This document shows, one piece after another, positions 43,054 to 51,565 of a stretch of 64,000 bases of DNA. The DNA is from UBA5342 sp965662645 (GTDB lineage: Bacteria; Bacteroidota; Bacteroidia; Bacteroidales; UBA5342): positions 1 through 64,000 of the forward strand of contig CBFIII010000003.1 of assembly GCA_965662645.1 (NCBI GenBank), read 5' to 3'. The notes beneath the pieces are model-generated. The model saw nothing but the letters and a program-made list of their open reading frames with translations. It made no database searches and was not told the DNA's origin. The position numbers and the translations under genes were made by a program. The first letter of the stretch is position 1, and every line of letters starts with the position of its first letter.

Positions 43054-43416
43054 ATGCAAGAAGAAAAACGTTTATGTCCAGTCTGTGGTGATCCTATCAT
43101 AGGTCGAGTAGATAAGAAATTCTGTTCCGATCAGTGTCGCAATACGTTTAATAATAAACGCTATAATTCTAAAAATGGTACGGTTCAGTCCATTAATCGT
43201 TTGCTGAAAAAGAATTATAGTATTTTAGAAAGTCTTAATAAAAGCGGCAAAACAAAAGTGGCTAGAAGTAAATTGCTGCAACAAGGATTCGATTTTAATT
43301 ACTTTACAAGTATTTACGAGACCCAGAAGGGAGGCGTTTATCATTTAGTATATGATCAGGGCTATCTGTTTTTATCTGACGATTTGTTATTGTTGATAAA
43401 ATGGAATAAAGATTGA
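43054..43416 (+). CDS. zinc-ribbon protein of unknown role
   Basis: 120 residues. The N-terminal CPVCGDPIIGRVDKKFCSDQ then CRNTFNN is a compact zinc finger (CxxC, then CxxxC) of the type found in uncharacterised Bacteroidota proteins. The rest is helical then beta (GVYHLVYDQGYLFLSDDLLL). It could bind nucleic acid or protein; nothing more is visible. Transcribed alone, 140 bp after the pentapeptide gene. Confidence 0.78.
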   Translation: MQEEKRLCPVCGDPIIGRVDKKFCSDQCRNTFNNKRYNSKNGTVQSINRLLKKNYSILESLNKSGKTKVARSKLLQQGFDFNYFTSIYETQKGGVYHLVYDQGYLFLSDDLLLLIKWNKD

Positions 43417-43587
43417 TAGCGAGTCTTTTATCGTAGTGCGTGTAGAGAAAATTCTCTTATTCAAGGGGTGTTGTGTACAAAAGCTTCCCCCTTATCATCT
43501 TCGACTTTTATCACATAACAACCTCTCTTCTTTATCCTCTGACTGAATTAAGTACCTCTATCTTCGTTTTTATCTATCAACTTAAAT

Positions 43588-43595
43588 TATATTTG
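43588..43595 (+). promoter_or_regulatory. possible -7 element for the TonB receptor gene
   Basis: TATATTTG fits TAnnTTTG and lies 85 bp upstream of the receptor start codon; the -33 region is weak. Confidence 0.35.
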
Positions 43596-43679
43596 TGATG
43601 AAACGATTAATCGCTTAAGACTAATCTGTTTCGGATCGGGTGTTATTTTTACATTTTTAAATTCTAAAATCTAAATGAT

Positions 43680-46076
43680 ATGAAACATATCTATCTATAT
43701 ATTATTAGTTTAATGGTCTCATTTCCTGTTTTTGCAAACGTACAATTAACGGGTCGCGTTTATGATGAACAGACTAATGAAGCTATTGCTTTTGCTGCAA
43801 TACAAGTTTTTGGTACAGATATAGGGGCTATTACTGATGTGGATGGTAACTATACGATTGCTGATCTAGAACCTGGAGAATACCGACTAAAGGTCTCTTA
43901 TGTTGGTTATCGCACGGTGGTTACCGAGTCGGAATTTATTCGTTTTGGAACAAAAGTGATAGACATACCTTTGCAAACAACGTCATTAGATTTAGAGGAA
44001 TTTACGGTAGAAGCTAATCCTTTTGTTGGTATTGTAGAAGCGCCTTTAGCGTTCAAACGCATCAGTTCGGCCGAGATAGATATGAATCCTGGTTCTAACC
44101 GTGATATTTCTAAGGTGGTGCAATCGTTCCCCGGCGTAGCGTCTTCTACTGCTTTTCGCAATGACTTAATTGTGCGTGGTGGTGGCCCTTCTGAGAATAC
44201 GTATTACCTCGAAGGCATCGAGATTCCTAATCTTAATCATTTTGCTACACAGGGTGCTTCGGGTGGTCCTGTGGGTATTATCAATGCAGATCTTATTCGT
44301 GAAGTGGATTTCCTTTCTGGTGCTTTTCCTGCTAATAGGGGTGAGTCTATGAGTTCTGTTCTCGACTTTAAGATGATAGATGGGGGAGAGCAAAAGAAAT
44401 ATAAAATGGCGGTGGGTGCTTCTGAGATTTCATTTGGTACCGAAGGGATGATAGGTGAGAAAACCAACTATGTGGTGTCTGCTCGTCGTTCATATCTGCA
44501 GTTTTTGTTTTCTGCTATCGGTCTGCCTTTTTTACCTACGTTTAACGATTTGACTTTTAAAGTGGAAAGCCGTATTTCACCCAAAAATGAAATTACCATT
44601 TTGGGTATTGGAGCTTATGACGAGAATAATCTCAATCTTGATGCTGATGATAATGACGAAAACCGTTACACTTTATCTATTGTGCCTTATCAGACGCAAT
44701 GGAACTATACTTTAGGTGTGGTGTGGAAACATTTCTTTGAGAATAATAGTTATATGAATGTGGTATTAAGCAATAATCACCTTAGAAATGAACTCTATAA
44801 ATACCTCGATAATAATAATGATGATCCTACACAAAAGATTTTAGATTATGCGAGTGATGAAGATGAATTGAAAATGCGAGTAGAACACGTGATGCGTATT
44901 GGGAGTTTTAAATACGTTTCGGGTGGTGGATTGGAGCAGGTAGGTTACAGCAATTCTACCTTTAGGAAATCATTTGCCAATGGCACATCTCAAAGTTATA
45001 ATTATGATGCTGACTTTGGTTTTGTGAAGTATAATCTCTTTGAACAAGCGACTTATGTGTCTCCTGATAATTTTTTAACCCTTTCGATGGGGCTGCGTTT
45101 GGATGGTAATACTTATTCTGATGAAATGAAGAATCCCTTGAAGCAGTTTTCGCCACGCGTAGCTGTTTCTTTTGCGCTTGCGCCTAAGTTAAAGTTGACG
45201 GGTAGTGCAGGGCAATTTCATCAATTACCTGCCTATACCACTTTGGGTTACCAAGATGCTTCAGGCGTTTTGGTTAATAAAGAGAATGGTATTTCGGCCA
45301 TTGCTTCTACGCAATATGGCATAGGGTTAGAGTGGTTGGGTATCAATCATGCTATCTTTACCTTAGAGGGGTTTTATAAAGGCTACGATTCGTATCCTAT
45401 GTCCTTAACCGATTCGGTATCATTAGCGAGTAAAGGTGGTGGCTATGATCTATTTGGTGACGAGGAAGTGCGTTCTATCTCTGATGGTCGGGCTTATGGT
45501 ATGGAATTTATGGCGCGTTGGAATGGTCCCGAAGGACTTAATTTTGTGCTGGCTTATACTTGGGTGAATAGCGAATTTACAGATCTTCGTACGGGCGATT
45601 ATCAGCCTTCTGCTTGGGACAATAAACATCTCTTTTCTTTTACAGGAACCAAAAGATTACCAAAAGATTGGACTGTTGGGATGAAGTTCCGGATGCAAGG
45701 TGGTGCGCCTTATACGCCTATTGACGAGGCTAAATCTTCTTTGGTGCAAGCTTGGGATGCAACGGGCGTGTCGTATTTAGATTATACACGTTTTAATAGT
45801 GAACGACTTAACACATTTTCACAATTGGATCTGAGAGTTGATAAAAACTTTTATTTCAATGAAAAATGGATGCTTGGTATTTATCTTGATATCCAGAATG
45901 CTTTAGGACGTAAATATGCTCAATCTCCTAGTTATATACAAGATCTTAACTCTGATGGTGAGGCTGTTATTGTGAATCCCGAAGCACTACCGTCAGCGCA
46001 ACGTTACAAGATGAAATACCTTTCTCAATCATCAGGAACTATATTGCCTACCGTGGGGATTATGATAGAGTTTTAA
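43680..46076 (+). CDS. TonB-dependent receptor with carboxypeptidase-D-like domain
   Basis: 798 residues. The signal peptide is about 1-20 (FPVFA). The N-terminal domain LTGRVYDEQTNEAIAFAAIQ (about 22-105) is the CarboxypepD_reg fold. A plug domain follows (about 115-235: SNRDISKVVQSFPGVASSTA then FRNDLIVRGGGPSENTYYLE), then a 22-strand outer-membrane barrel ending in PTVGIMIEF with the terminal Phe required for BAM assembly. It imports a substrate too big for porins, powered by TonB. No SusD or other partner is next to it, so it is not a SusCD pair. The substrate is unknown. A terminator follows at 46092. Confidence 0.93.
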   Translation: MKHIYLYIISLMVSFPVFANVQLTGRVYDEQTNEAIAFAAIQVFGTDIGAITDVDGNYTIADLEPGEYRLKVSYVGYRTVVTESEFIRFGTKVIDIPLQTTSLDLEEFTVEANPFVGIVEAPLAFKRISSAEIDMNPGSNRDISKVVQSFPGVASSTAFRNDLIVRGGGPSENTYYLEGIEIPNLNHFATQGASGGPVGIINADLIREVDFLSGAFPANRGESMSSVLDFKMIDGGEQKKYKMAVGASEISFGTEGMIGEKTNYVVSARRSYLQFLFSAIGLPFLPTFNDLTFKVESRISPKNEITILGIGAYDENNLNLDADDNDENRYTLSIVPYQTQWNYTLGVVWKHFFENNSYMNVVLSNNHLRNELYKYLDNNNDDPTQKILDYASDEDELKMRVEHVMRIGSFKYVSGGGLEQVGYSNSTFRKSFANGTSQSYNYDADFGFVKYNLFEQATYVSPDNFLTLSMGLRLDGNTYSDEMKNPLKQFSPRVAVSFALAPKLKLTGSAGQFHQLPAYTTLGYQDASGVLVNKENGISAIASTQYGIGLEWLGINHAIFTLEGFYKGYDSYPMSLTDSVSLASKGGGYDLFGDEEVRSISDGRAYGMEFMARWNGPEGLNFVLAYTWVNSEFTDLRTGDYQPSAWDNKHLFSFTGTKRLPKDWTVGMKFRMQGGAPYTPIDEAKSSLVQAWDATGVSYLDYTRFNSERLNTFSQLDLRVDKNFYFNEKWMLGIYLDIQNALGRKYAQSPSYIQDLNSDGEAVIVNPEALPSAQRYKMKYLSQSSGTILPTVGIMIEF

Positions 46077-46091
46077 GATAGATTTATAAAG

Positions 46092-46131
46092 CCTAAAAAG
46101 CCGATAACAATGTGTTATCGGCTTTTTTAGG
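46092..46131 (+). terminator. terminator of the TonB receptor gene
   Basis: CCTAAAAAGCCGATAAC pairs with GTTATCGGCTTTTTTAGG; strong stem with T6, starting 16 bp after the stop codon. Confidence 0.9.
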
Positions 46132-46154
46132 ATGGTTTATTATCCCTATTGCTG

Positions 46155-46262
46155 CAAAAAAACAATTACGAATTGTAAAAAAAAATAAATTACGAATTAC
46201 GAATTATTATTTACGAATGAATTTTTGGTAAAAATTTACAAACAACAACTTAAAAATTAGTA
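46155..46262. repeat. AT-rich tract with repeated ATTACGAATT
   Basis: AATTACGAATT occurs in several overlapping forms (near 46161, 46188, 46196), followed by AACTTAAAAATTAG and a TTACAA tail. It is similar in character to the TAACTTA tract around the IS at 18.3-19.9 kb. Low complexity, no gene. Confidence 0.55.
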
Positions 46263-46264
46263 AT

Positions 46265-46603
46265 TTACAAGTTAATAACTTTTTCAGCTACCTTTTGTAA
46301 TTCAATAATATCCATCATAGTGCCATGAATACCTACAGCGACTTTATCCATAAGATCGAAATGATTAAGACACGTTTTGCAAATCACTAACTTAATGCCC
46401 CGTTTCTCTAATGCTTTTAATTCCTCAAGTACCGAAGAGCCTTCGCAAACTAGTTTTACACCCTCGTTATAAAAGGCAATGACTCGTGGAGGATTTTTTT
46501 CCTCATTGGTGAGTTTTAAATAGTTTTTAACTAATTTTAAACCTAAAACCTGATCACCACTACCCATGCCATTTCGGGTGATTTGTATTAATGTATTTTG
46601 CAT
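46265..46603 (-). CDS. DsrE-family protein related to the YedF C-terminal domain
   Basis: 112 residues of the DsrE/DsrF sulfur-relay fold. MGSGDQVLGLKLVKNYLKLT, VIAFYNEGVKLVCEGSSVLE, LKALEKRGIKLVICKTCLNH and the CxxC-like CKTCLNHF strongly resemble the C-terminal half of YedF, a selenium-metabolism protein that normally carries a TusA-like N-terminal domain. The TusA half is absent here, so this is a stand-alone version. It may handle persulfide or perselenide, in keeping with selD in the same window, though the genes are 24 kb apart. Cytoplasmic. Confidence 0.82.
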   Translation of the reverse strand: MQNTLIQITRNGMGSGDQVLGLKLVKNYLKLTNEEKNPPRVIAFYNEGVKLVCEGSSVLEELKALEKRGIKLVICKTCLNHFDLMDKVAVGIHGTMMDIIELQKVAEKVINL

Positions 46604-46702
46604 TATTTTATAATTATTTAATTTCTATATGTAATTTTCTGTTGATGTTTTATTACGAATTACTTAAAAGGAATGATTAACATTTCATAACTTAAAACGT
46701 TC

Positions 46703-48076
46703 TTAGAACATCCAGTCCCAAGCAGGTAGAATAGTAGGTTTTGTTTCATACATCTCTAATACTTCAGGAGTCACAAATGCTTTGTTAACCACGATGCGAA
46801 ACATAAACTCATCAAACCATTCATCGGTAAAGGTGAGATATCCCTTATGACCAGAGGTATTTCCCCAGCTATTTTCAAATTGCCATTTCGTAGAGTTGCC
46901 GTCTTTATCAAGATCTACGGCGATTAAAGCCATTCCGTGAGACGAACCACTTGCTCGTGTCTGTATGCGTTCCGTTTTGTTCATGCCAAAGTGAACGCCA
47001 TAGACCGATTCGTAATCGAAATTATCAACATCAAGGATGCCATAGCTGCGATCCAATTGTTGCCCCACATCACAAGAAGCATACATCGCTTCATTATTTT
47101 TTAGGGATTCAATAGCCATTGCTTTTATCTTTTCATTACTTAAGTTGACGTAGTGCCAGTTGACTCCTTCTTCTACATTACGGTAATTGGAAATCTCGTA
47201 ATGTGTATCATAAGGGCGCGTAGGATCATTCATCAACATTACATAATCTTTTACTTGTATGTCTCCTAATATTTCTTCCTTAAAGGAAAGGGGAGTGTAT
47301 GTTTTATAATCAGAAACACTATCATTTTTATCTTCATAACGCCATTCAAAGGTGGTAGGAGGCACGCCAAGGTTAAGTGCTAGCATACGGTAGATCTCTG
47401 TCAACATGTCCTCACGTTGGCTTTGTAACGCTTTTGTTTTAACACCTTTTTCTGCTGCTTGACGCAAACGCAGACCGTCTTCTTTTAATTTGATATTGAT
47501 GAATTTCACCATAGCACGGGTGTTATTGCTTGAGTGTGTTTCTGTCATGGCTTCCTTTGGAATCATCCCATATTTATCCACCAAATTAGCAAAACTGCTC
47601 CATACACCACCATCACTAACGGGTGATTTTAGGTACCATTGTACCAAACGATCATCGATAGGTCGGTCTGTAGTTTCTATTATATTATTAAGATATAAAT
47701 TTGATTTTTCAAACAAATCCCAGAAATACAAATAGTTTTGTGAGAACTCAAAGGAGTTAAGGTTGTATTTTTCTATGGCTCTTGGACGAAACATATTTAG
47801 TGAGCTAAATAACCAGCAGCGTCCTGAGCTTTTTTGATTGGTGATGCCTTTTACTTTAACGCGATAGGTGAAGTTGTGATCGTCTTCTCCAATATTCGTG
47901 AGGTTTTTAGCTAAGTCATCGATGTCATTATTGGACAAAGCATTTTGCATCGCTTTGGTATAATTATCCATTTGAAATGAACTGCGTATCTCGTTAAGCG
48001 TTTTTTCATTGATGTCCTGTGCACTAGTGTTCAGGGTGAGTAGCGTTAAGCTGAAATAAAATATGATTTTCTTCAT
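46703..48076 (-). CDS. C1-family aminopeptidase (bleomycin hydrolase / PepC type), secreted
   Basis: 457 residues with a signal peptide (KKIIFYFSLTLLTLNTSAQ, cleavage near residue 19), unusual since bleomycin hydrolases are mostly cytoplasmic but common in Bacteroidota. The papain-type residues are present: Gln and Cys in TNQKSSGRCWLFSSL (Q about 81, C about 87), His in SSHGMALIAVD and Asn in ENSWGN. The self-compartmentalising hexamers of this family trim peptides from the amino end. It would act in the periplasm. The gene is single, with no partners. Confidence 0.92.
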   Translation of the reverse strand: MKKIIFYFSLTLLTLNTSAQDINEKTLNEIRSSFQMDNYTKAMQNALSNNDIDDLAKNLTNIGEDDHNFTYRVKVKGITNQKSSGRCWLFSSLNMFRPRAIEKYNLNSFEFSQNYLYFWDLFEKSNLYLNNIIETTDRPIDDRLVQWYLKSPVSDGGVWSSFANLVDKYGMIPKEAMTETHSSNNTRAMVKFINIKLKEDGLRLRQAAEKGVKTKALQSQREDMLTEIYRMLALNLGVPPTTFEWRYEDKNDSVSDYKTYTPLSFKEEILGDIQVKDYVMLMNDPTRPYDTHYEISNYRNVEEGVNWHYVNLSNEKIKAMAIESLKNNEAMYASCDVGQQLDRSYGILDVDNFDYESVYGVHFGMNKTERIQTRASGSSHGMALIAVDLDKDGNSTKWQFENSWGNTSGHKGYLTFTDEWFDEFMFRIVVNKAFVTPEVLEMYETKPTILPAWDWMF

Positions 48077-48452
48077 TATCCCGATTTTTTTTATAAGTGT
48101 ACAAATGTACTTAAAATGTGGATTGGTGACATAGTTAGGGGGTATTTCTGTAAAAAAAGTCTTCGTTTTTATTTTTGAATGCTTTATTAATTTATTTAAT
48201 GTGATAGAATTGTCTTTTCATATCACGATAAAAAATACAAAAACGGGTGGTTTCAGTTAACATTAAAAATCATAGAGTATTCTCTTATAAATAATAAGAA
48301 TGCAAAACCTGGGATTGCTCGAACAACAAACTAGGCGTTATTGTGGAGACGAATACTGCCTAGCGCCAAGTGAATTAAAAAAAAATCATAAAAAAAAAGA
48401 GTGACAATTGCCACTCTTTTTTTACTATTTTTTGATGTGTGATATTATCGTA
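48077..48452. other. intergenic, terminator and hairpin
   Basis: 376 bp. Besides the terminator at 48392 there is a hairpin CTAGGC...GCCTAG (about 48332-48363) that could belong to a small RNA or be a recombination remnant. The TACAAATGTACTTAAAATG stretch at about 48098 lies upstream of the peptidase gene. Confidence 0.45.
48392..48423. terminator. bidirectional terminator
   Basis: AAAAAAAGAGTG and CACTCTTTTTTT form a stem with a 9-nt loop and A/T tracts on both sides. It lies about 30 bp beyond the stop of the MFS gene on the minus strand. Confidence 0.8.
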
Positions 48453-49715
48453 TTATTGACCATCAGCACGTTTATGCACTTTGCTACCCCATATAGAATA
48501 GAACAAAAGGTAAACGAGACAGGCGATCATAACCCAATAGCTGTTTATATAACCTGCAGCATCAGCTACTACACCTTGGACAAGAGGAATGATACCTCCA
48601 CCAACAACCATTGTCATAAATAAACCTGAAGCTATTGCCATATATTTTCCCATACCTATGGTGGCTAAGTTAAATATACCTGGCCACATGACAGATGTAC
48701 AGAAGCCACAGAGTATGATGAACATCACAGAAAGTGGTACTGTTGTCATTTGGATAGAGAGGGTGCTCGAAATACCCGGCATTTTAACCGTGATATCAGG
48801 GTTTGAAATAGCGACTAATAGAAGTATAAGGGCTAAGCTAGATACGAAGGTTAGCATTTGTTTGCTTGAAAACTTTTTGCCTAAAGCCGCACCCGTTAAT
48901 CGTCCGACTAACATCAGTAACCAATAGGTTCCTACAAGACTTCCTGCAAGTCCTGGATCCATATTTAATTCATTTACCATAAATAAGTTGGCAATGCTTG
49001 GTATGCCAATTTCTACACCTACGTATATAAATATAGCAATGATACCAAGGGTAAGGTGACGGTATGATAAAGCATGTTTGATGTTTTCAATAATATTTTC
49101 ATTTTTACTTGCTTCTGGTTCTGGGATTTTAACAAAAAGTAGAACGAAGAATACGACTGCAAAAATTCCCATTGCTAGGAATAAGAGTGAGTTGACATCA
49201 TCAATTTGCATTGTTTTTCCAGTGCTTGCTCCCATCATCCATCCTGCAACCATAGGCACAATAGTAGCAGCAAGAGAGTTGAGGGCTCCTCCAAAGTTAA
49301 GTCTTTGGTTGGCACCATCTTCTGACCCTAGTATGGTAATCATTGGGTTAACCACTGTGTTAAGAAGACACATGGTAAACCCTGCAAGGAATGCTCCTGA
49401 AATATAGACATAAAACATGGCTACTTGTCCACCTAGAAACATAACGAAGACACCAGTAAATCCGATGACAAGAGCTATTAATGCCGTCTTTTTGTAACCT
49501 AACTTTTCAACCATAATTCCTGATGGGATACCCATAAAGAGATAAGCTAAGAAGTTGGCAAAAAAGCCTAATTGAGACTGGAAATTGTTTAGTCCGAACT
49601 GGTCTTTTACTATAACGCCTAGTGGACTCGGTAATCCTGTTACAAAGGCAATAATAAAGAATAGAAAAAACATCATTGCTAACGGCAATGCATAACTTTT
49701 TTGTTTAGAGTTCAT
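48453..49715 (-). CDS. MFS sugar transporter, FucP/GluP-like (1)
   Basis: 420 residues with 12 membrane helices. The pattern FFLFFIIAFVTGLPSPLGVI, NFLAYLFMGIPSGIMVEKLG and the duplicate halves mark the major facilitator superfamily; the loop NTVVNPMITILG resembles the NPxIxxLG motif of the FucP/glucose-galactose group. It imports a sugar with protons. It is last in the galactose gene set on the minus strand (galT, galK, MFS, MFS), 529 bp from the preceding transporter, so it may have its own promoter. The paralogue upstream is about equal in length. The specific sugar is not certain. Confidence 0.87.
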   Translation of the reverse strand: MNSKQKSYALPLAMMFFLFFIIAFVTGLPSPLGVIVKDQFGLNNFQSQLGFFANFLAYLFMGIPSGIMVEKLGYKKTALIALVIGFTGVFVMFLGGQVAMFYVYISGAFLAGFTMCLLNTVVNPMITILGSEDGANQRLNFGGALNSLAATIVPMVAGWMMGASTGKTMQIDDVNSLLFLAMGIFAVVFFVLLFVKIPEPEASKNENIIENIKHALSYRHLTLGIIAIFIYVGVEIGIPSIANLFMVNELNMDPGLAGSLVGTYWLLMLVGRLTGAALGKKFSSKQMLTFVSSLALILLLVAISNPDITVKMPGISSTLSIQMTTVPLSVMFIILCGFCTSVMWPGIFNLATIGMGKYMAIASGLFMTMVVGGGIIPLVQGVVADAAGYINSYWVMIACLVYLLFYSIWGSKVHKRADGQ

Positions 49716-49861
49716 TATATCGGTGTTAGTGTTGGGTTGTTTAAAAAAATATTAATTATTTGAATGATTTTACAAATGTAAAAAAAAAATAATATGTTAT
49801 TGTTCTTTAGTCGTTTATATATATGCTTAAAGCTTAAATTGGTGTTCTTAATTTTTTAGTG

Positions 49862-49892
49862 TGACAAATGTGGTTAAATTATTTGAAACATC
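49862..49892 (-). promoter_or_regulatory. element shared with the galT upstream region, copy 1
   Basis: GACAAATGTGGTTAAATTAT then TTGAAACATCC matches 54441-54471 at about 27 of 31 positions. On the coding (minus) strand it reads GGATGTTTCAAATAATTTAA then CCACATTTGTC. It lies about 147 bp upstream of this MFS gene; a shared promoter or operator is likely. Confidence 0.5.
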
Positions 49893-50017
49893 CAATAATC
49901 AGAGTTTTCAAATCTTATGAAATTTGTTCCTTTAGTATGAAAAATATATACTTTAGTGTGTTTTTTATTGCTAATATTTGGATGGTTTTGATTATAAAAA
50001 AACACTTACGCAATTTT

Positions 50018-50070
50018 AATCACACATTGTGGGTTTTATTTTCCGTAGTTTGCTGCAAATAATAAAATGT
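50018..50070 (-). repeat. ~90-bp dispersed repeat, partial copy D
   Basis: TAATCACACATTGTGGGTTT, then TATTTTCCGTAGTTTGCTGC and AAATAATAAAATG: the CCCAC/GTGGG end and the GCAGC part of the family in reverse orientation. The CCCCGCTGCAAG end is lost. Confidence 0.6.
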
Positions 50071-50193
50071 TCTTCAATAAAATGTTTCGTGGGCTTGTCA
50101 CGAGGTTGTTGACTATTGTTTGTCCTGATATTGCATTTATTCTTTTTATGATTTGGAATAGAGTGATGTAGGGGGCATTCTTCTTCTTTATCT

Positions 50194-50226
50194 TAAAAAA
50201 GCCACCCAAATAATGGATGGCTTTAT
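50194..50226 (-). terminator. terminator of MFS gene 2
   Basis: On the minus strand AAAGCCATCC pairs with GGTGGCTTT (one mismatch) followed by a T-run. It lies about 20 bp past the stop codon at 50245. Confidence 0.7.
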
Positions 50227-50244
50227 AAAAGTATAGACAGCTAT

Positions 50245-51471
50245 TTAATTTCTAATTTGAGAACCTTTTGCAGCATAGTAAATGATGTAAGCATAGAATA
50301 AAAAGAAGAATATATAAGCACTTCCGTAGTTAGTGGCTTCTGCACCATTCACAGTGATAGTTGCACCATCAACTACTTTTCCCATAACATATTGCCAAAG
50401 ACCAGTAAATATGACACCAGTACAGATAATTCCAGAGGCGTGTTTTACTATAGATGCAGGTACATCTTTTAATGATAAGTCAAATATAACTGGCCACATG
50501 ATAGAAAGGATTAGACCTTGACTAATCAATGGCCAGATAGAGAATTCTGTTCCTTTAGTAAGGAAAAATGTTATTAAAAGAATAACACCGACAATAGTAT
50601 TACTTAAAAGGACTTTTGCAGGTGTCAATATCCTAAGAAAGAGCCCACCAATGGTACGTCCTACAACAAATAATATGGGATAAAAACTTAAAATTTTGAT
50701 TGCATCTATTGTTGTTGTTCCCTCTATATTATAATGTGCATAGTCTATGAAGAAATTACCAACACCTAATTCAAGCCCCATATACATACTGATTGCGATA
50801 AAGCCTAGTATAACTTGAGGGTAGCTCCATGCTTTACGTTCATCTTTAGTGGTTGTTTCATCTTCTTCATCTTCAAGTTCTGGTAAATTCAAGAAAATAA
50901 TCAAAAATCCAGAACCTACGGCAATTGAAGCCAGTATCATAAACATTGTTTTAGCCAATTGTTCGTTTACAACGATAGAATCACCGCTTGAATCAAGGAT
51001 GATGCCTCCAATGATAGGAGCTAACACCGCTGCTATAGAGTTAATGGCCATAATTAATGTTAAGCGAGACGCGGAGGTCTTAGGAGAGCCTAATCCGATA
51101 ACGTAAGGGTTGGCTGCTACCTGAATAATAACAATACCAATAGCAGTAATAAAAAGTCCCACTAAAATCATTGAATAACCAATACTAAGGGCAGGGATAA
51201 AAATAGCACAACCAAGAGCTGTTATAACTGCTCCAATAACCACACTCATCTTGTAGCCTACTTTTGTAACAAGGCTTCCTACTGGAATCGAAATAATGTA
51301 TGCGCTGTAAAAAATGGCATTGACTAACCGAGATTGATTAGGTGTGATGTCAAACTTTATCTCCATAAAAGGTATTAGAATGTTGTTGATCCAAGTGACA
51401 AATCCTAAAAGGAAGAGTAGGAAGGCCATGATTGCAAATGGTCCTGCAAAGTTTTGTTTTGTATTGTTCAT
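50245..51471 (-). CDS. MFS sugar transporter, glucose/galactose (FucP/GluP) type (2)
   Basis: 408 residues with 12 membrane helices. AFLLFLLGFVTWINNILIPF with the Asn pair, PNQSRLVNAIFYSAYIISIP, and VAANPYVIGLGSPKTSASRL (the NPYVxxLG loop followed by SR-LTL) are hallmarks of FucP-type glucose/galactose proton symporters. A charged loop EDEEDETTTKDERK separates the halves. It lies 94 bp downstream of galK on the same strand with a hairpin between, so it is likely the galactose importer feeding galK. Inner membrane. Confidence 0.92.
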   Translation of the reverse strand: MNNTKQNFAGPFAIMAFLLFLLGFVTWINNILIPFMEIKFDITPNQSRLVNAIFYSAYIISIPVGSLVTKVGYKMSVVIGAVITALGCAIFIPALSIGYSMILVGLFITAIGIVIIQVAANPYVIGLGSPKTSASRLTLIMAINSIAAVLAPIIGGIILDSSGDSIVVNEQLAKTMFMILASIAVGSGFLIIFLNLPELEDEEDETTTKDERKAWSYPQVILGFIAISMYMGLELGVGNFFIDYAHYNIEGTTTIDAIKILSFYPILFVVGRTIGGLFLRILTPAKVLLSNTIVGVILLITFFLTKGTEFSIWPLISQGLILSIMWPVIFDLSLKDVPASIVKHASGIICTGVIFTGLWQYVMGKVVDGATITVNGAEATNYGSAYIFFFLFYAYIIYYAAKGSQIRN

Positions 51472-51511
51472 AATGTTGAGAGTTTAGTGAATGTTCCAAT
51501 TTTTCTTTAAA

Positions 51512-51553
51512 AAAAGGTGCTTTAGAAAATTAAATCCTATTGTAGCACCTTTT
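51512..51553. terminator. hairpin between galK and the MFS gene
   Basis: AAGGTGCT (about 51514-51521) pairs with AGCACCTT (51544-51551) around a 22-nt loop, with A and T tracts outside. In the middle of the gal gene set it may act as an attenuator or partial terminator, or protect the upstream mRNA. Confidence 0.55.
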
Positions 51554-51565
51554 CTTTCATTGATT

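Larger units (their letters stand above)
49716..50244. other. intergenic between the two MFS genes
   Basis: 529 bp. It holds a 31-bp element shared with the galT upstream region (49862-49892), a partial ~90-bp repeat (copy D) and the terminator of the upstream MFS gene. The 64-codon frame at 49868-50062 has no supporting feature. Confidence 0.5.

Noticed and set aside
49868..50062. 64-codon plus-strand ORF upstream of the MFS gene
   Set aside because: Covers the shared regulatory element and a repeat; no motif.
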